Below are positions 15,957-23,438 of a stretch of DNA of 31,366 bases, in pieces. The notes beneath the pieces are model-generated. The model saw only the letters and a list, made by a program, of their open reading frames with translations, did no database searches and had not been told where the DNA came from. Within the stretch, counting starts at the first letter, position 1, and each line of letters begins with the position of its first letter. Source of the DNA: Clostridiales bacterium. Lineage in GTDB: Bacteria > Bacillota > Clostridia > Lachnospirales > CAG-274. Both the position numbers and the translations under genes were made by a program. The stretch spans positions 2,422-33,787 of the forward strand of contig JAJQBF010000214.1 of the NCBI GenBank assembly GCA_021203425.1. Reading direction: 5' to 3'.

Positions 15957-17354
15957 TTGAAATGTCTCCGATGCGGCGGTGAAATACATAGAAGTGACCG
16001 CCATTGCCACTATTGCGGCAGCGACGTGGCAATTATGATAAAGCTTAAAAAAATGTCCGACAAATATTATAATCGGGCTATAGATTTGGTGAAATTTTCA
16101 AATCTGACAGCCGCTCTTTACTGCTTAAAGCGGTCTATTGCCTGTAACAAGCGGAACATAAACGCCAGAAATCTTATAGGTCTTGTTTATCTTGAAACAG
16201 GTGAAGTGGGAGAGGCTTTTAAACACTGGCTTTTGAGTACATCATATAAGAAAACGGATAACAGAGCTGTTTATTATATGGAATATTCAAAGGAAAATAT
16301 TGTTGAATTTGACAAGATGGATATGGGTGTTAAGATGTATAATGAAGCCCTTGAAATGTTGAAAACCGTAAATATAAGAAACGGAAGTACGGAGAAAATC
16401 CGCCGTTATCTCGATACGGTTATAAGCAAGCTTAAAGGAGCCCTTGAGTTTAACCCCCGGCTTTTAAAGGCGGTTAACTTAATGACTCTGTGTTATATTA
16501 TTTCGGGAGAAAGAAGTAAGGCGCTTGAACTTACGAAATCTGTTCTTTATACGGATACTTCGAATATGCCTGCTTCTCTTCATTATCATATTCTCTGTCC
16601 CGACAGAACCCGTCCCCCTGTAAAAATAACGGGTAATATTGAGCAAAAGAAAAAAAGCACTGAGGTTCAGCCGCCGCCTATGGAGGAACAGGGCTTTTTC
16701 ACGTCAACAATGTTTATGGAAGGAGCAGCCTTTCTTTTGGGTATGGTCGCCTGTGCGGCGGTTTTCGTTTTTCTCATTATACCCGGAATAAAACAGGCTA
16801 ACGGTATTGAGACAGGTTTTCCGGGAGAGGCGGTTGTTTCCGACGGGGCGGTTGTAACGGAGAAATATTCCGAAAGCGATACGGAGCTTACCGTTCTTGA
16901 CGTATCGGAAAGAGAGGCTAATATTGCCAAGGCTCGGGATCTGTATAATTCCTACTATTATGTAGATGCCTGCGACTTGCTTTACGGTATGGATACAACG
17001 GGAATTTCCGCCGAAAGCCTTGAAATATATAATTCAATAATATATAATGTAACTGTAAACGGCTGCAGCGCCCTTGCGGATTTGGGGCAGAAATCATATA
17101 ACGAAGGTGATCTTGAGAATGCGGAAGGGTTCTTTAACAGAGTTCTTGCTTACACTCAGGACGCCGGAGATGATGAGGCTCTTTTGAAATCACGGTATAC
17201 GGCAGTTTTCTATTTGGGAAGAATGGCTATGGACAGGCAGGATAACGAAGAGGCAGTAAGCCTTTTCCAACAGGTCAGAGATAACCACCCCGACAGAAAA
17301 TATCAAAGCTATGCCGAAAGCTATTTAAGCAGCTTAGAGGGTACTGTTGAATAA
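15957..17354 (+). CDS. Zinc-ribbon, TPR-repeat membrane protein
   Basis: A 465-residue protein with an unusual architecture. An N-terminal zinc ribbon has cysteines C3, C6, C17 and C20 (KCLRCGGE, CHYCGSD). Then follow TPR-like helical repeats (about residues 35-205), a proline-rich linker, one membrane helix (about 254-277), an acidic linker, and a second set of TPR-like repeats (about 320-460) with EGDLENAEGFFNRVL and RQDNEEAVSLFQQVR. The first half is probably cytoplasmic and the second outside. The start is TTG 15957 with GGAGG 9 bases upstream; the ATG at 15961 is in another frame and would lose the zinc ribbon. The repeats suggest a protein-protein scaffold; partners are unknown. It lies 19 bases before purM. 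Confidence 0.82.
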   Translation: MKCLRCGGEIHRSDRHCHYCGSDVAIMIKLKKMSDKYYNRAIDLVKFSNLTAALYCLKRSIACNKRNINARNLIGLVYLETGEVGEAFKHWLLSTSYKKTDNRAVYYMEYSKENIVEFDKMDMGVKMYNEALEMLKTVNIRNGSTEKIRRYLDTVISKLKGALEFNPRLLKAVNLMTLCYIISGERSKALELTKSVLYTDTSNMPASLHYHILCPDRTRPPVKITGNIEQKKKSTEVQPPPMEEQGFFTSTMFMEGAAFLLGMVACAAVFVFLIIPGIKQANGIETGFPGEAVVSDGAVVTEKYSESDTELTVLDVSEREANIAKARDLYNSYYYVDACDLLYGMDTTGISAESLEIYNSIIYNVTVNGCSALADLGQKSYNEGDLENAEGFFNRVLAYTQDAGDDEALLKSRYTAVFYLGRMAMDRQDNEEAVSLFQQVRDNHPDRKYQSYAESYLSSLEGTVE

Positions 17355-17373
17355 TTTTAACGGAGGATAAAAA

Positions 17374-18399
17374 ATGGACTACAAACAGGCAGGTGTAGAC
17401 GTAAATGTAGGTTATAAGTCTGTAGAGCTTATGAAGGAAAGTGTAAAATCAACCTTTCGCCCCGAGGTTTTAACAGAACTCGGAGGGTTTGGAGGGCTTT
17501 TCGACATATCAAAGGCTAAAAATATGGAGAAACCCGTTCTTGTTTCCGGTACGGACGGCGTGGGAACAAAAATTAAAATTGCATTTCTTACTGATAAACA
17601 CGACACAGTAGGTATAGACTGTGTGGCTATGTGTGTAAACGATGTTGTTTGCAGCGGAGCGGAATGTCTTTTCTTCCTTGACTACATCACCTGCGGCAAA
17701 AACTATCCCGAAAAAATAGCGGAAATAGTTAAGGGTGTTTCCGAAGGCTGCAAACAGGCAGGCTGTTCCCTTATAGGGGGCGAAACGGCCGAACATCCCG
17801 GTCTTATGCCTGAAGATGAATATGACCTTGCCGGTTTTACGGTTGGTATTCTTGACAGCAAGAACGCCATTGACGGTTCAAAAATAAAGCCCGGCGATGT
17901 TTTAATAGGTATAGCCTCCAGTGGTATTCACTCAAACGGCTATTCTCTTGTAAGAAAGGTTTTAAACCCCACAAAGGAAAACATAAATGATTTCGTTCCG
18001 GAGCTTGGAAAGACTTTGGGCGAGGCTCTTTTAACCCCAACAAAGATTTACGTTAAACAGATTCTCGACCTTATATCTAAAGTAGAGGTTAAGGGCATAA
18101 GCCATATTACCGGCGGCGGCTTTATTGAAAATATCCCCAGAATTATGCCAAAGGGAACTAAGGCAGTTATTGAAGAAGGGACTTACGAAATACCGGCGAT
18201 ATTTACTCTTTTGGAGAAAAAGGGAAATATTGAGAGAATGTCAATGTATAATACCTTTAATATGGGCATAGGTATGGTTGTTTGTGTATCTCCCGAGAAT
18301 GCCGAAAAGGCAATGGATATTCTTAAGGAAAACGGTGAAACGGCTTATAAAATAGGCTATACTGCCGAAGGTGACGGAATCGACATTATTTTGAAATAA
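17374..18399 (+). CDS. purM: Phosphoribosylformylglycinamidine cyclo-ligase (AIR synthetase)
   Basis: Converts FGAM to AIR with ATP, step five of purine synthesis. The 341-residue protein matches the family length. Signature segments include the start MDYKQAGVDVNVG, SGTDGVGTKIKIA, CVNDVVCSGAECLFFLDY and GGETAEHPG, then GIASSGIHSNGYSLVR and ITGGGFIENIPRI. GGAGG is about 9 bases before ATG 17374. It is first of purM-purN-purD. No purine riboswitch or PurR-type site is visible just upstream, because the gene sits inside the gene train only 19 bases after the TPR gene. Confidence 0.97.
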   Translation: MDYKQAGVDVNVGYKSVELMKESVKSTFRPEVLTELGGFGGLFDISKAKNMEKPVLVSGTDGVGTKIKIAFLTDKHDTVGIDCVAMCVNDVVCSGAECLFFLDYITCGKNYPEKIAEIVKGVSEGCKQAGCSLIGGETAEHPGLMPEDEYDLAGFTVGILDSKNAIDGSKIKPGDVLIGIASSGIHSNGYSLVRKVLNPTKENINDFVPELGKTLGEALLTPTKIYVKQILDLISKVEVKGISHITGGGFIENIPRIMPKGTKAVIEEGTYEIPAIFTLLEKKGNIERMSMYNTFNMGIGMVVCVSPENAEKAMDILKENGETAYKIGYTAEGDGIDIILK

Positions 18400-18414
18400 A
18401 CGGAGGGCATTGTT

Positions 18415-19041
18415 ATGATTAAAATCGGCGCACTGGTTTCCGGCGGAGGAACAAACCTTCAGGCAATTATAGACAACATAAACGAAGGCAAAATTGACGG
18501 CAAAATTGTAACCGTAGTCAGCAACAAGGCGAATGCTTATGCTTTAGAGAGGGCTGCTAAATATAACATAGAAGGAACGGTTATAAAGGTTAAGGACTAT
18601 CCCGACAGAAAAGCCTATTCACAGGCTCTAATCGACCACTTTAAGGAAAAACAGGTTGACCTTATACTTCTTGCAGGCTTTATGGTTATTTTAGACCCTG
18701 TTTTTACAGAGACCTTCCCAAATATGATTATGAACATACACCCGGCTCTTATTCCTTCATTTTGCGGTGAAGGCTTTTACGGTCTTCACGTTCACGAGGC
18801 AGCCCTTGAAAAAGGGGTTAAGGTAACGGGAGCAACAGTACATTTTGTAGACGGAAAAGCCGACAACGGCCCCATTATTCTTCAAAAAGCAGTAGAGGTA
18901 AGAGACAATGACACACCGGAAATCCTGCAAAAAAGAGTAATGGAAGAAGCAGAGTGGAAAATTTTCCCCGAGGCGGTATCGTTGTTTGCACAAGGTCGGC
19001 TTAAGGTAGAGGGAACTAAGGTAATAAGGCTCACCCTTTAA
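18415..19041 (+). CDS. purN: Phosphoribosylglycinamide formyltransferase
   Basis: Transfers a formyl group from 10-formyltetrahydrofolate to GAR, step three of purine synthesis. The 208-residue protein shows the substrate loop SGGGTNLQAI near the N-terminus and the catalytic triad N107, H109 (NIHPALIPSF) and D146 (VDGKADNGP). The last codons and the stop TAA (19039-19041) lie inside repeat copy 2, so the tail R-L-T-L may be shaped by the repeat rather than by the family. It follows purM by 15 bases with GGAGGG upstream. Its folate cofactor links it to folC in the same transcript. Confidence 0.96.
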   Translation: MIKIGALVSGGGTNLQAIIDNINEGKIDGKIVTVVSNKANAYALERAAKYNIEGTVIKVKDYPDRKAYSQALIDHFKEKQVDLILLAGFMVILDPVFTETFPNMIMNIHPALIPSFCGEGFYGLHVHEAALEKGVKVTGATVHFVDGKADNGPIILQKAVEVRDNDTPEILQKRVMEEAEWKIFPEAVSLFAQGRLKVEGTKVIRLTL

Positions 19042-19094
19042 GGGGAGCTGTCACACCGCAGGTGTGACTGAGGGGTGCTGAAAATCGGCACGCC
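19034..19094 (+). repeat. GC-rich hairpin repeat, copy 2 (end of purN to purD)
   Basis: Same element as 8365-8424 but in the opposite direction. Read on the plus strand it has CCCTTTAAGGGGAG, then GTCACACC (19050-19057) pairing perfectly with GGTGTGAC (19061-19068) around GCA, then TGAGGGGTG, and a tail with GTGC...GCAC ending at CGCC. The inner stem differs from copy 1 at most positions yet still pairs completely. The element overlaps the last bases of purN, including its stop, and ends 23 bases before purD. It may act as a processing, pausing or stability signal in the mRNA, which is not shown here. Confidence 0.75.
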
Positions 19095-19117
19095 GGAACT
19101 TCACAGGAGGAAAATAA

Positions 19118-20386
19118 ATGAAACTTTTAGTTATAGGCAGCGGCGGACGTGAACACGCTATTATTCACAAGCTGCTTGAATCAAAGAAAATAGAAAAGAT
19201 ATACTGTGCACCCGGAAACGGCGGAATTTCGGCTGAAGCTGAGTGTGTTCCCATTGGGGCAACAGACATAGAAGGGCTTGTTAAGTTTGCAAAGGAAAAT
19301 TCAATTGACTTTACCGTTGTAGGTATGGACGATCCTCTTGTTATGGGTGTGGTTGATGCTTTTGAGGCTGAAGGGCTCAGGGTTTTCGGTCCCCGTAAAA
19401 ATGCGGCGATTATTGAGGGTTCAAAGGCTTTTTCAAAGGAGCTTATGAAGAAATATAACATTCCCACAGCCAAATATGAAACCTTTGACGATTTCGAAAA
19501 GGCAGCGGAATATGTTAAAACACTTACGCCTCCCGTTGTTTTAAAGGCAGACGGCCTTGCTTTGGGAAAGGGTGTTTTAATCTGTCAGTCAACAGAGGAG
19601 GCAGAAGAAGGTCTTAAGGAAATGATGATTGATCAAAAATTCGGTAAAAGCGGCACAACCGTTGTTAATGAAGAATTTTTGACAGGTCCCGAGGTTTCCG
19701 TTCTTTCATTCTGTGACGGAAAGACAGTTGTGCCTATGGTTTCGGCGCAGGATCATAAGCGTGCTTATGACAACGATGAAGGGCTTAACACAGGGGGCAT
19801 GGGAACATTCTCCCCCAGCAGGGTTTACGGCGAAAAAGAGGCAAAAGAGGTTATGGAGAAAATCTGCATACCTACCGTTGAGGCTCTTAACAAAGAAGGC
19901 AGAACTTTTAAAGGCATTATCTATTTCGGGCTTATGCTGACGAAAGACGGTCCCAAGGTTATAGAATATAACTGCCGTTTCGGCGACCCGGAAACTCAGG
20001 TTGTTCTTCCAAGATTAAAGTCAGACCTTTTGGAAATTTTCGAGGCCTGTGTTGACGGAACTCTCGACAAGTTAAACATAGAGTGGGACGACGGCGGAGC
20101 AGCTTGTGTTGTTATGGCATCAGGCGGATATCCCGTAAGCTATAAGAAGGGCTATGAAATAACAGGCATAGAAGAGGCTGAGAAAGATCCGTCAGTAAAG
20201 GTTTACCACGCAGGAACAGCCGTAAAGGACGGAAAATATTATACAAACGGCGGCAGAGTTATAGGAGTAACCGCCACAGGCTCATCTCTTGACGAGGCTA
20301 TAAAAACAGCCTATAAGGCAGTGGATAAAATCGATTTTAAGGATAAGCATTTCCGTAAGGATATAGGCATTAAAATTTATAAATAA
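19118..20386 (+). CDS. purD: Phosphoribosylamine-glycine ligase (GAR synthetase)
   Basis: Joins glycine to phosphoribosylamine with ATP, step two of purine synthesis. The 422-residue ATP-grasp enzyme has the N-terminal IGSGGREHAI and CAPGNGGIS segments, the ATP-grasp loop KADGLALGKGV, then GGMGTFSP and EYNCRFGDPETQ, which carries metal and ATP ligands. The start ATG 19118 has AGGAGG 8 bases upstream. It is the last gene of the train and is followed by a terminator. purF, purL, purE, purC and purH are not in this window. Confidence 0.97.
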   Translation: MKLLVIGSGGREHAIIHKLLESKKIEKIYCAPGNGGISAEAECVPIGATDIEGLVKFAKENSIDFTVVGMDDPLVMGVVDAFEAEGLRVFGPRKNAAIIEGSKAFSKELMKKYNIPTAKYETFDDFEKAAEYVKTLTPPVVLKADGLALGKGVLICQSTEEAEEGLKEMMIDQKFGKSGTTVVNEEFLTGPEVSVLSFCDGKTVVPMVSAQDHKRAYDNDEGLNTGGMGTFSPSRVYGEKEAKEVMEKICIPTVEALNKEGRTFKGIIYFGLMLTKDGPKVIEYNCRFGDPETQVVLPRLKSDLLEIFEACVDGTLDKLNIEWDDGGAACVVMASGGYPVSYKKGYEITGIEEAEKDPSVKVYHAGTAVKDGKYYTNGGRVIGVTATGSSLDEAIKTAYKAVDKIDFKDKHFRKDIGIKIYK

Positions 20387-20397
20387 AAATTATATTA

Positions 20398-20440
20398 AGA
20401 AGAGGATTTTGCTTAAATTTGTGAGAAAAATCCTTTTTTT
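20398..20440 (+). terminator. Intrinsic terminator after purD
   Basis: AGGATTTT (20403-20410) pairs with AAAATCCT (20427-20434) around a 16-base loop, and a run of seven T (20434-20440) follows. It resembles the base of the terminator at 5787-5880 (both contain AGAGGATTTT). Confidence 0.85.
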
Positions 20441-20464
20441 GGTTATATGGGAGGTACACTTGTT

Positions 20465-20635
20465 ATGGGACAACAACACATTACAAAGAAAACCGGCAGC
20501 GAAAGAAAAATCTCATTTGAAACATTCGCTGACCTATTTTATTCCGAAACAAATATGAAATATCTTGAAAATGTTGTTTCTAAAATAAATAACGGAACGG
20601 CAATTTTAAAAGAACACAATATAATTGAGGTGTAA
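20465..20635 (+). CDS. Small protein resembling an antitoxin C-terminus
   Basis: A 56-residue protein. I start it at ATG 20465 because GGGAGG (20449-20454) is 10 bases upstream; an ATG at 20447 would begin on top of that site. The second half, from LFYSETNMKYLENV to the final EHNIIEV, resembles the toxin-binding tail of RelB/DinJ or Phd/YefM antitoxins, in which FYSExN and EHxLIEV-like ends recur. The DNA-binding half of such proteins is missing, and the first 18 residues are just basic and polar. No toxin gene follows: the next 138 bases contain no significant frame. It may be an antitoxin remnant or a stand-alone small protein. Similarity is judged by eye. Confidence 0.6.
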   Translation: MGQQHITKKTGSERKISFETFADLFYSETNMKYLENVVSKINNGTAILKEHNIIEV

Positions 20636-20713
20636 TAAGGATTTGTTTTTTGCCGGAAATAAAGAACATTATGACAAAAATTAAACCATTTAAGCATAAG
20701 AAAAATGCTGCTG

Positions 20714-20742
20714 TTGACAAATGATGTAAGCTGTTGTATAAC
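20714..20742 (+). promoter_or_regulatory. Strong predicted sigma-A promoter
   Basis: A perfect -35 TTGACA (20714-20719) and a five-of-six -10 TATAAC (20737-20742) are separated by exactly 17 bases. It lies 31 bases before the start of the small membrane protein at 20774 and is one of the best promoter matches in the window. Confidence 0.8.
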
Positions 20743-20773
20743 GAGTCTATAAAACAATAAAGGGGGGACTTTT

Positions 20774-21172
20774 ATGGCAAGTCTTTTGTTTTTAATAGCA
20801 GTAATTTTATTTTTTAAATGGCAGGCAAACAGTGTTAACAAAAAAGTAGACAATTACCCTTTGTGGAAGGTTGACTCCGTAAAAATGGTGAAAGACGCAG
20901 ACAAGCCTAAGTCGGAAATACGGCGTAATCTAATAGAAGGCAAATATGACTATGACCCTGTGGGAAAAATGACACCTTACCAAAGGGAGCGGTATGAAAC
21001 TCAAAAAAATTTATATTTTTCAGCAAAAGCGGCAAGTAAAGCGGCAAAAAAACAAATAATTATTTACGGCGGTATGAAGGTTATAATCCTTGTGCCGCTG
21101 TTATTTTTTATTAAACTTAGCTTTAAGGTTTGTTTTCGTCAATATTTTTACCGAAATCGGCTTGAAACATAA
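20774..21172 (+). CDS. Small two-helix membrane protein of unknown function
   Basis: A 132-residue protein with a hydrophobic helix at the N-terminus (about residues 2-15), a basic middle part containing KPKSEIRRNLIEGKYDYDP and MTPYQRERYETQKN, and a second hydrophobic segment (about 94-115). A G-rich ribosome-binding site (GGGGGG at about 20762-20767) precedes ATG 20774. Both ends of the soluble loop are positively charged, which suggests the middle part is cytoplasmic. I recognise no family. It has its own strong promoter and no close operon partner, and is followed by a separate promoter for the ABC genes. Confidence 0.65.
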   Translation: MASLLFLIAVILFFKWQANSVNKKVDNYPLWKVDSVKMVKDADKPKSEIRRNLIEGKYDYDPVGKMTPYQRERYETQKNLYFSAKAASKAAKKQIIIYGGMKVIILVPLLFFIKLSFKVCFRQYFYRNRLET

Positions 21173-21190
21173 AATTTCATTAAAAACAGC

Positions 21191-21218
21191 TTGAAAAAAA
21201 ATCTCATTCTGATATAAT
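21191..21218 (+). promoter_or_regulatory. Predicted promoter for the ABC transporter operon
   Basis: TTGAAA (21191-21196) and TATAAT (21213-21218) are 16 bases apart. The leader to the TTG start at 21328 would be about 100 bases; no clear terminator or riboswitch fold was seen in it. Confidence 0.65.
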
Positions 21219-21327
21219 TAAACAGATGTATTGTGCGTAGGAAAGTTCTAAAAAAGTTAAAAGCCGGTTTCAGAATTTCCCTATGCTTATATGCATACTC
21301 ACAATTTATAATCAGGAGGGACACATT

Positions 21328-22578
21328 TTGATTGAAGTAAAAAATCTGACTAAGCGGTTCGGAAAGATAACAGCTGTCGATGATGTAAGCTTTACCGTAA
21401 ACGACGGTGAAATAGTGGGTTTTCTGGGTCCAAACGGCGCAGGAAAGTCAACCACAATGAATATGATGACAGGGTTTATTTCTTCTACCGAGGGAACGGT
21501 TGTTATAGACGGATATGATATTTTGGAAGAACCGGAAAAGGCGAAGAAAAGAATAGGCTATTTGCCTGAGATGCCGCCGGTTTACGGTGATATGACGGTT
21601 ACCGAATATTTGGAATTTGTCTGCGACCTTAAAAAGGTTGGTATATTCCAAAAGAAAGGAATGATTAAGGAGATTATTTCTTCCGTAGGGCTTGAAAATG
21701 TTAAAAACAGAATAATAAAGAATCTTTCAAAGGGCTACCGTCAGAGAGTGGGTTTGGCTCAGGCTCTTGTGGGAAACCCGGGCACACTTATTCTTGACGA
21801 GCCTACAGCAGGGCTTGACCCGAAACAGGTTCTTGAAATGAGAGATGTTATAAGAGGGCTGGGAGAGAAACATACCGTTATATTAAGTTCTCATATTTTA
21901 CAGGAAGTAAGCGCTGTCTGTGACAGAGTAATTATTATAAACAAGGGCAAAATCGTTGCCTCCGACAATACAGCAGCTCTTTCCGACAAAATCGTAGGAA
22001 ACAGAGTTGTGGTTGAAATTAAGTGCGACCCTGTTGAGACGACGGAAGAAAAAGAAATTATTACCGATATTACGGAAAGTGCAGAAGAAGTTTCCGAGGG
22101 CGGCGAAACCGCAGAGACTTTTGAAACTCCAGAAATTACGGCGGCGGGAAAGAATATAGATGAGATTTTCGAAGTCTTCGATATGCCGGCTGTTATTCAA
22201 AGTGTTGAAATAAATGTTAAAGAGGGAAGTATCGAGATTACGGCAGAAGGCGAAGAAGGGGAAGACATAAGAGAAATTCTTTACAACATATGCCGTGAAA
22301 ACAATTTTGTACTTCTTGTTTTAAAGCCTGTTGACGTAAGCCTTGAAGACATATTTATAAGCGTTATAAACGGAAATATGGAAGAAGAGGAGCTGCTTAA
22401 TGCGGCGATGGAAGAAGAACCGGCTGAAACAGAGGAAACCGAAACAGCCGAATCAACGGAAGAAACGGAAGTACAGGCTGAGACTGAATCGGCAGGAGAA
22501 ACGGAAACGGCTGAGTCTCCGGCTGAAGATGTGACAGAAGAGCTGAAGGAGGAAAAAGAAAATGACGGCAATTTATAA
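21328..22578 (+). CDS. ABC transporter ATPase (GldA-like) with acidic C-terminal tail
   Basis: A 416-residue ATP-binding subunit. Motifs: Walker A GPNGAGKST at residues 34-42, ABC signature from residue 133 (LSKGYRQRVG), Walker B with LILDEPTAGLDP at 154-165 and the H-loop SSH near 189. The core resembles GldA-type exporter ATPases. Two parts are unusual: an acidic E/T-rich insertion around residues 232-272, and a tail of about 65 residues from GNMEEEELL onward made almost entirely of E, T, A and S. I use TTG 21328 because AGGAGGG (21314-21320) is 7 bases upstream and the protein then begins MIEVKNLTKRFG; the ATG at 21283 would add 15 residues that do not resemble the family. It overlaps the permease gene by 17 bases. 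Confidence 0.9.
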   Translation: MIEVKNLTKRFGKITAVDDVSFTVNDGEIVGFLGPNGAGKSTTMNMMTGFISSTEGTVVIDGYDILEEPEKAKKRIGYLPEMPPVYGDMTVTEYLEFVCDLKKVGIFQKKGMIKEIISSVGLENVKNRIIKNLSKGYRQRVGLAQALVGNPGTLILDEPTAGLDPKQVLEMRDVIRGLGEKHTVILSSHILQEVSAVCDRVIIINKGKIVASDNTAALSDKIVGNRVVVEIKCDPVETTEEKEIITDITESAEEVSEGGETAETFETPEITAAGKNIDEIFEVFDMPAVIQSVEINVKEGSIEITAEGEEGEDIREILYNICRENNFVLLVLKPVDVSLEDIFISVINGNMEEEELLNAAMEEEPAETEETETAESTEETEVQAETESAGETETAESPAEDVTEELKEEKENDGNL

Positions 22579-23425
22579 AAAGGAAATAAGAACCTATTTT
22601 AACACCCTTACAGGGTATATTTTCCTCGGTTTTTTTGTGGCAATAACAGGCATCTATTTTATGATTAACAATATGAGTACGGGCAGCTTAAACTATGCCG
22701 ATACTTTAGCAGGCTCTCTTATGCTTTTTTGGATATTGATTCCCGTTTTGACAATGAGACTTTTTGCCGAAGAGGCGAGACAGAAAACAGACCAGTTGCT
22801 TTTTACATCGCCTGTCAGTGTATGGGGCATTGTTTTGGGAAAGTTTCTTGCGGCGGTTTCACTTTTTGCCGTCGGTGTTATAATAACGGGAATTTTCCCC
22901 TTTATACTGAGCCGTTTAGGTACAATTGCCGTTGAGAAAACAATCAATGTTATGTTCGGCTATTTGATTTTGGGCTGTGCGCTTATTTCAGTAGGTATTT
23001 TTATTTCAGCTCTTACGGATAACCAGATTGTTGCGGCTGTTGCTACATTTGCGGCGTTGTTCGTGCTTTTTATGATAGACAGCTTTACGGCGGAAATGCC
23101 TATTTCATCTGTTTCATCACTTGTTTTTGCCGGTATTGTTATTATTGTTATTGCCTTAATACTTTACTGCACTGTTAAAAACCTTATTGTAAGCGCTGTT
23201 TTTGCGGTTATTGCGTTAGCCGCAGAAGGAGCTTTATATTATTTAAATCCGTCCCTTTATGACGGGCTTATTTCAAAATTTTTCGGTTGGTTTTCAATGA
23301 TAACAAGATTTGAAAACTTCTATGCAGGGGTTTTCTCTCTTGCCGATACGGTATATTATATAAGCTTTGCATTTATATTTATATACTTAACGGTTAACAC
23401 TATCGAAAAACGCAGATGGTCATAA
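22562..23425 (+). CDS. ABC-2 type permease (GldF-like)
   Basis: A 287-residue integral membrane protein with about six hydrophobic segments (about residues 14-34, 52-62, 88-113, 124-148, 154-170, 182-220 and 262-280, some possibly paired). The cytoplasmic motif MRLFAEEARQKTDQLLFTSP after the second segment is typical of ABC-2 permeases, where RxFAEExxxGTxxLLLTSP is common. AAGGAGG (22546-22552) is 9 bases upstream of ATG 22562, inside the end of the ATPase gene. With the ATPase it should form a transporter, probably as a dimer. The substrate is not known. Confidence 0.88.
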   Translation: MTAIYKKEIRTYFNTLTGYIFLGFFVAITGIYFMINNMSTGSLNYADTLAGSLMLFWILIPVLTMRLFAEEARQKTDQLLFTSPVSVWGIVLGKFLAAVSLFAVGVIITGIFPFILSRLGTIAVEKTINVMFGYLILGCALISVGIFISALTDNQIVAAVATFAALFVLFMIDSFTAEMPISSVSSLVFAGIVIIVIALILYCTVKNLIVSAVFAVIALAAEGALYYLNPSLYDGLISKFFGWFSMITRFENFYAGVFSLADTVYYISFAFIFIYLTVNTIEKRRWS

Positions 23426-23438
23426 GGAGGGAAATATA

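Noticed and set aside
20636..20713. Toxin gene after the antitoxin-like protein
   Set aside because: No frame of useful length and no ribosome-binding site in these bases on either strand.
21540..21600. Loss of the Q-loop glutamine in the ABC ATPase (LPEMPP)
   Set aside because: A glutamate at this place (LPE) is common in ABC-2 exporter ATPases, so it is not a sign of inactivity.
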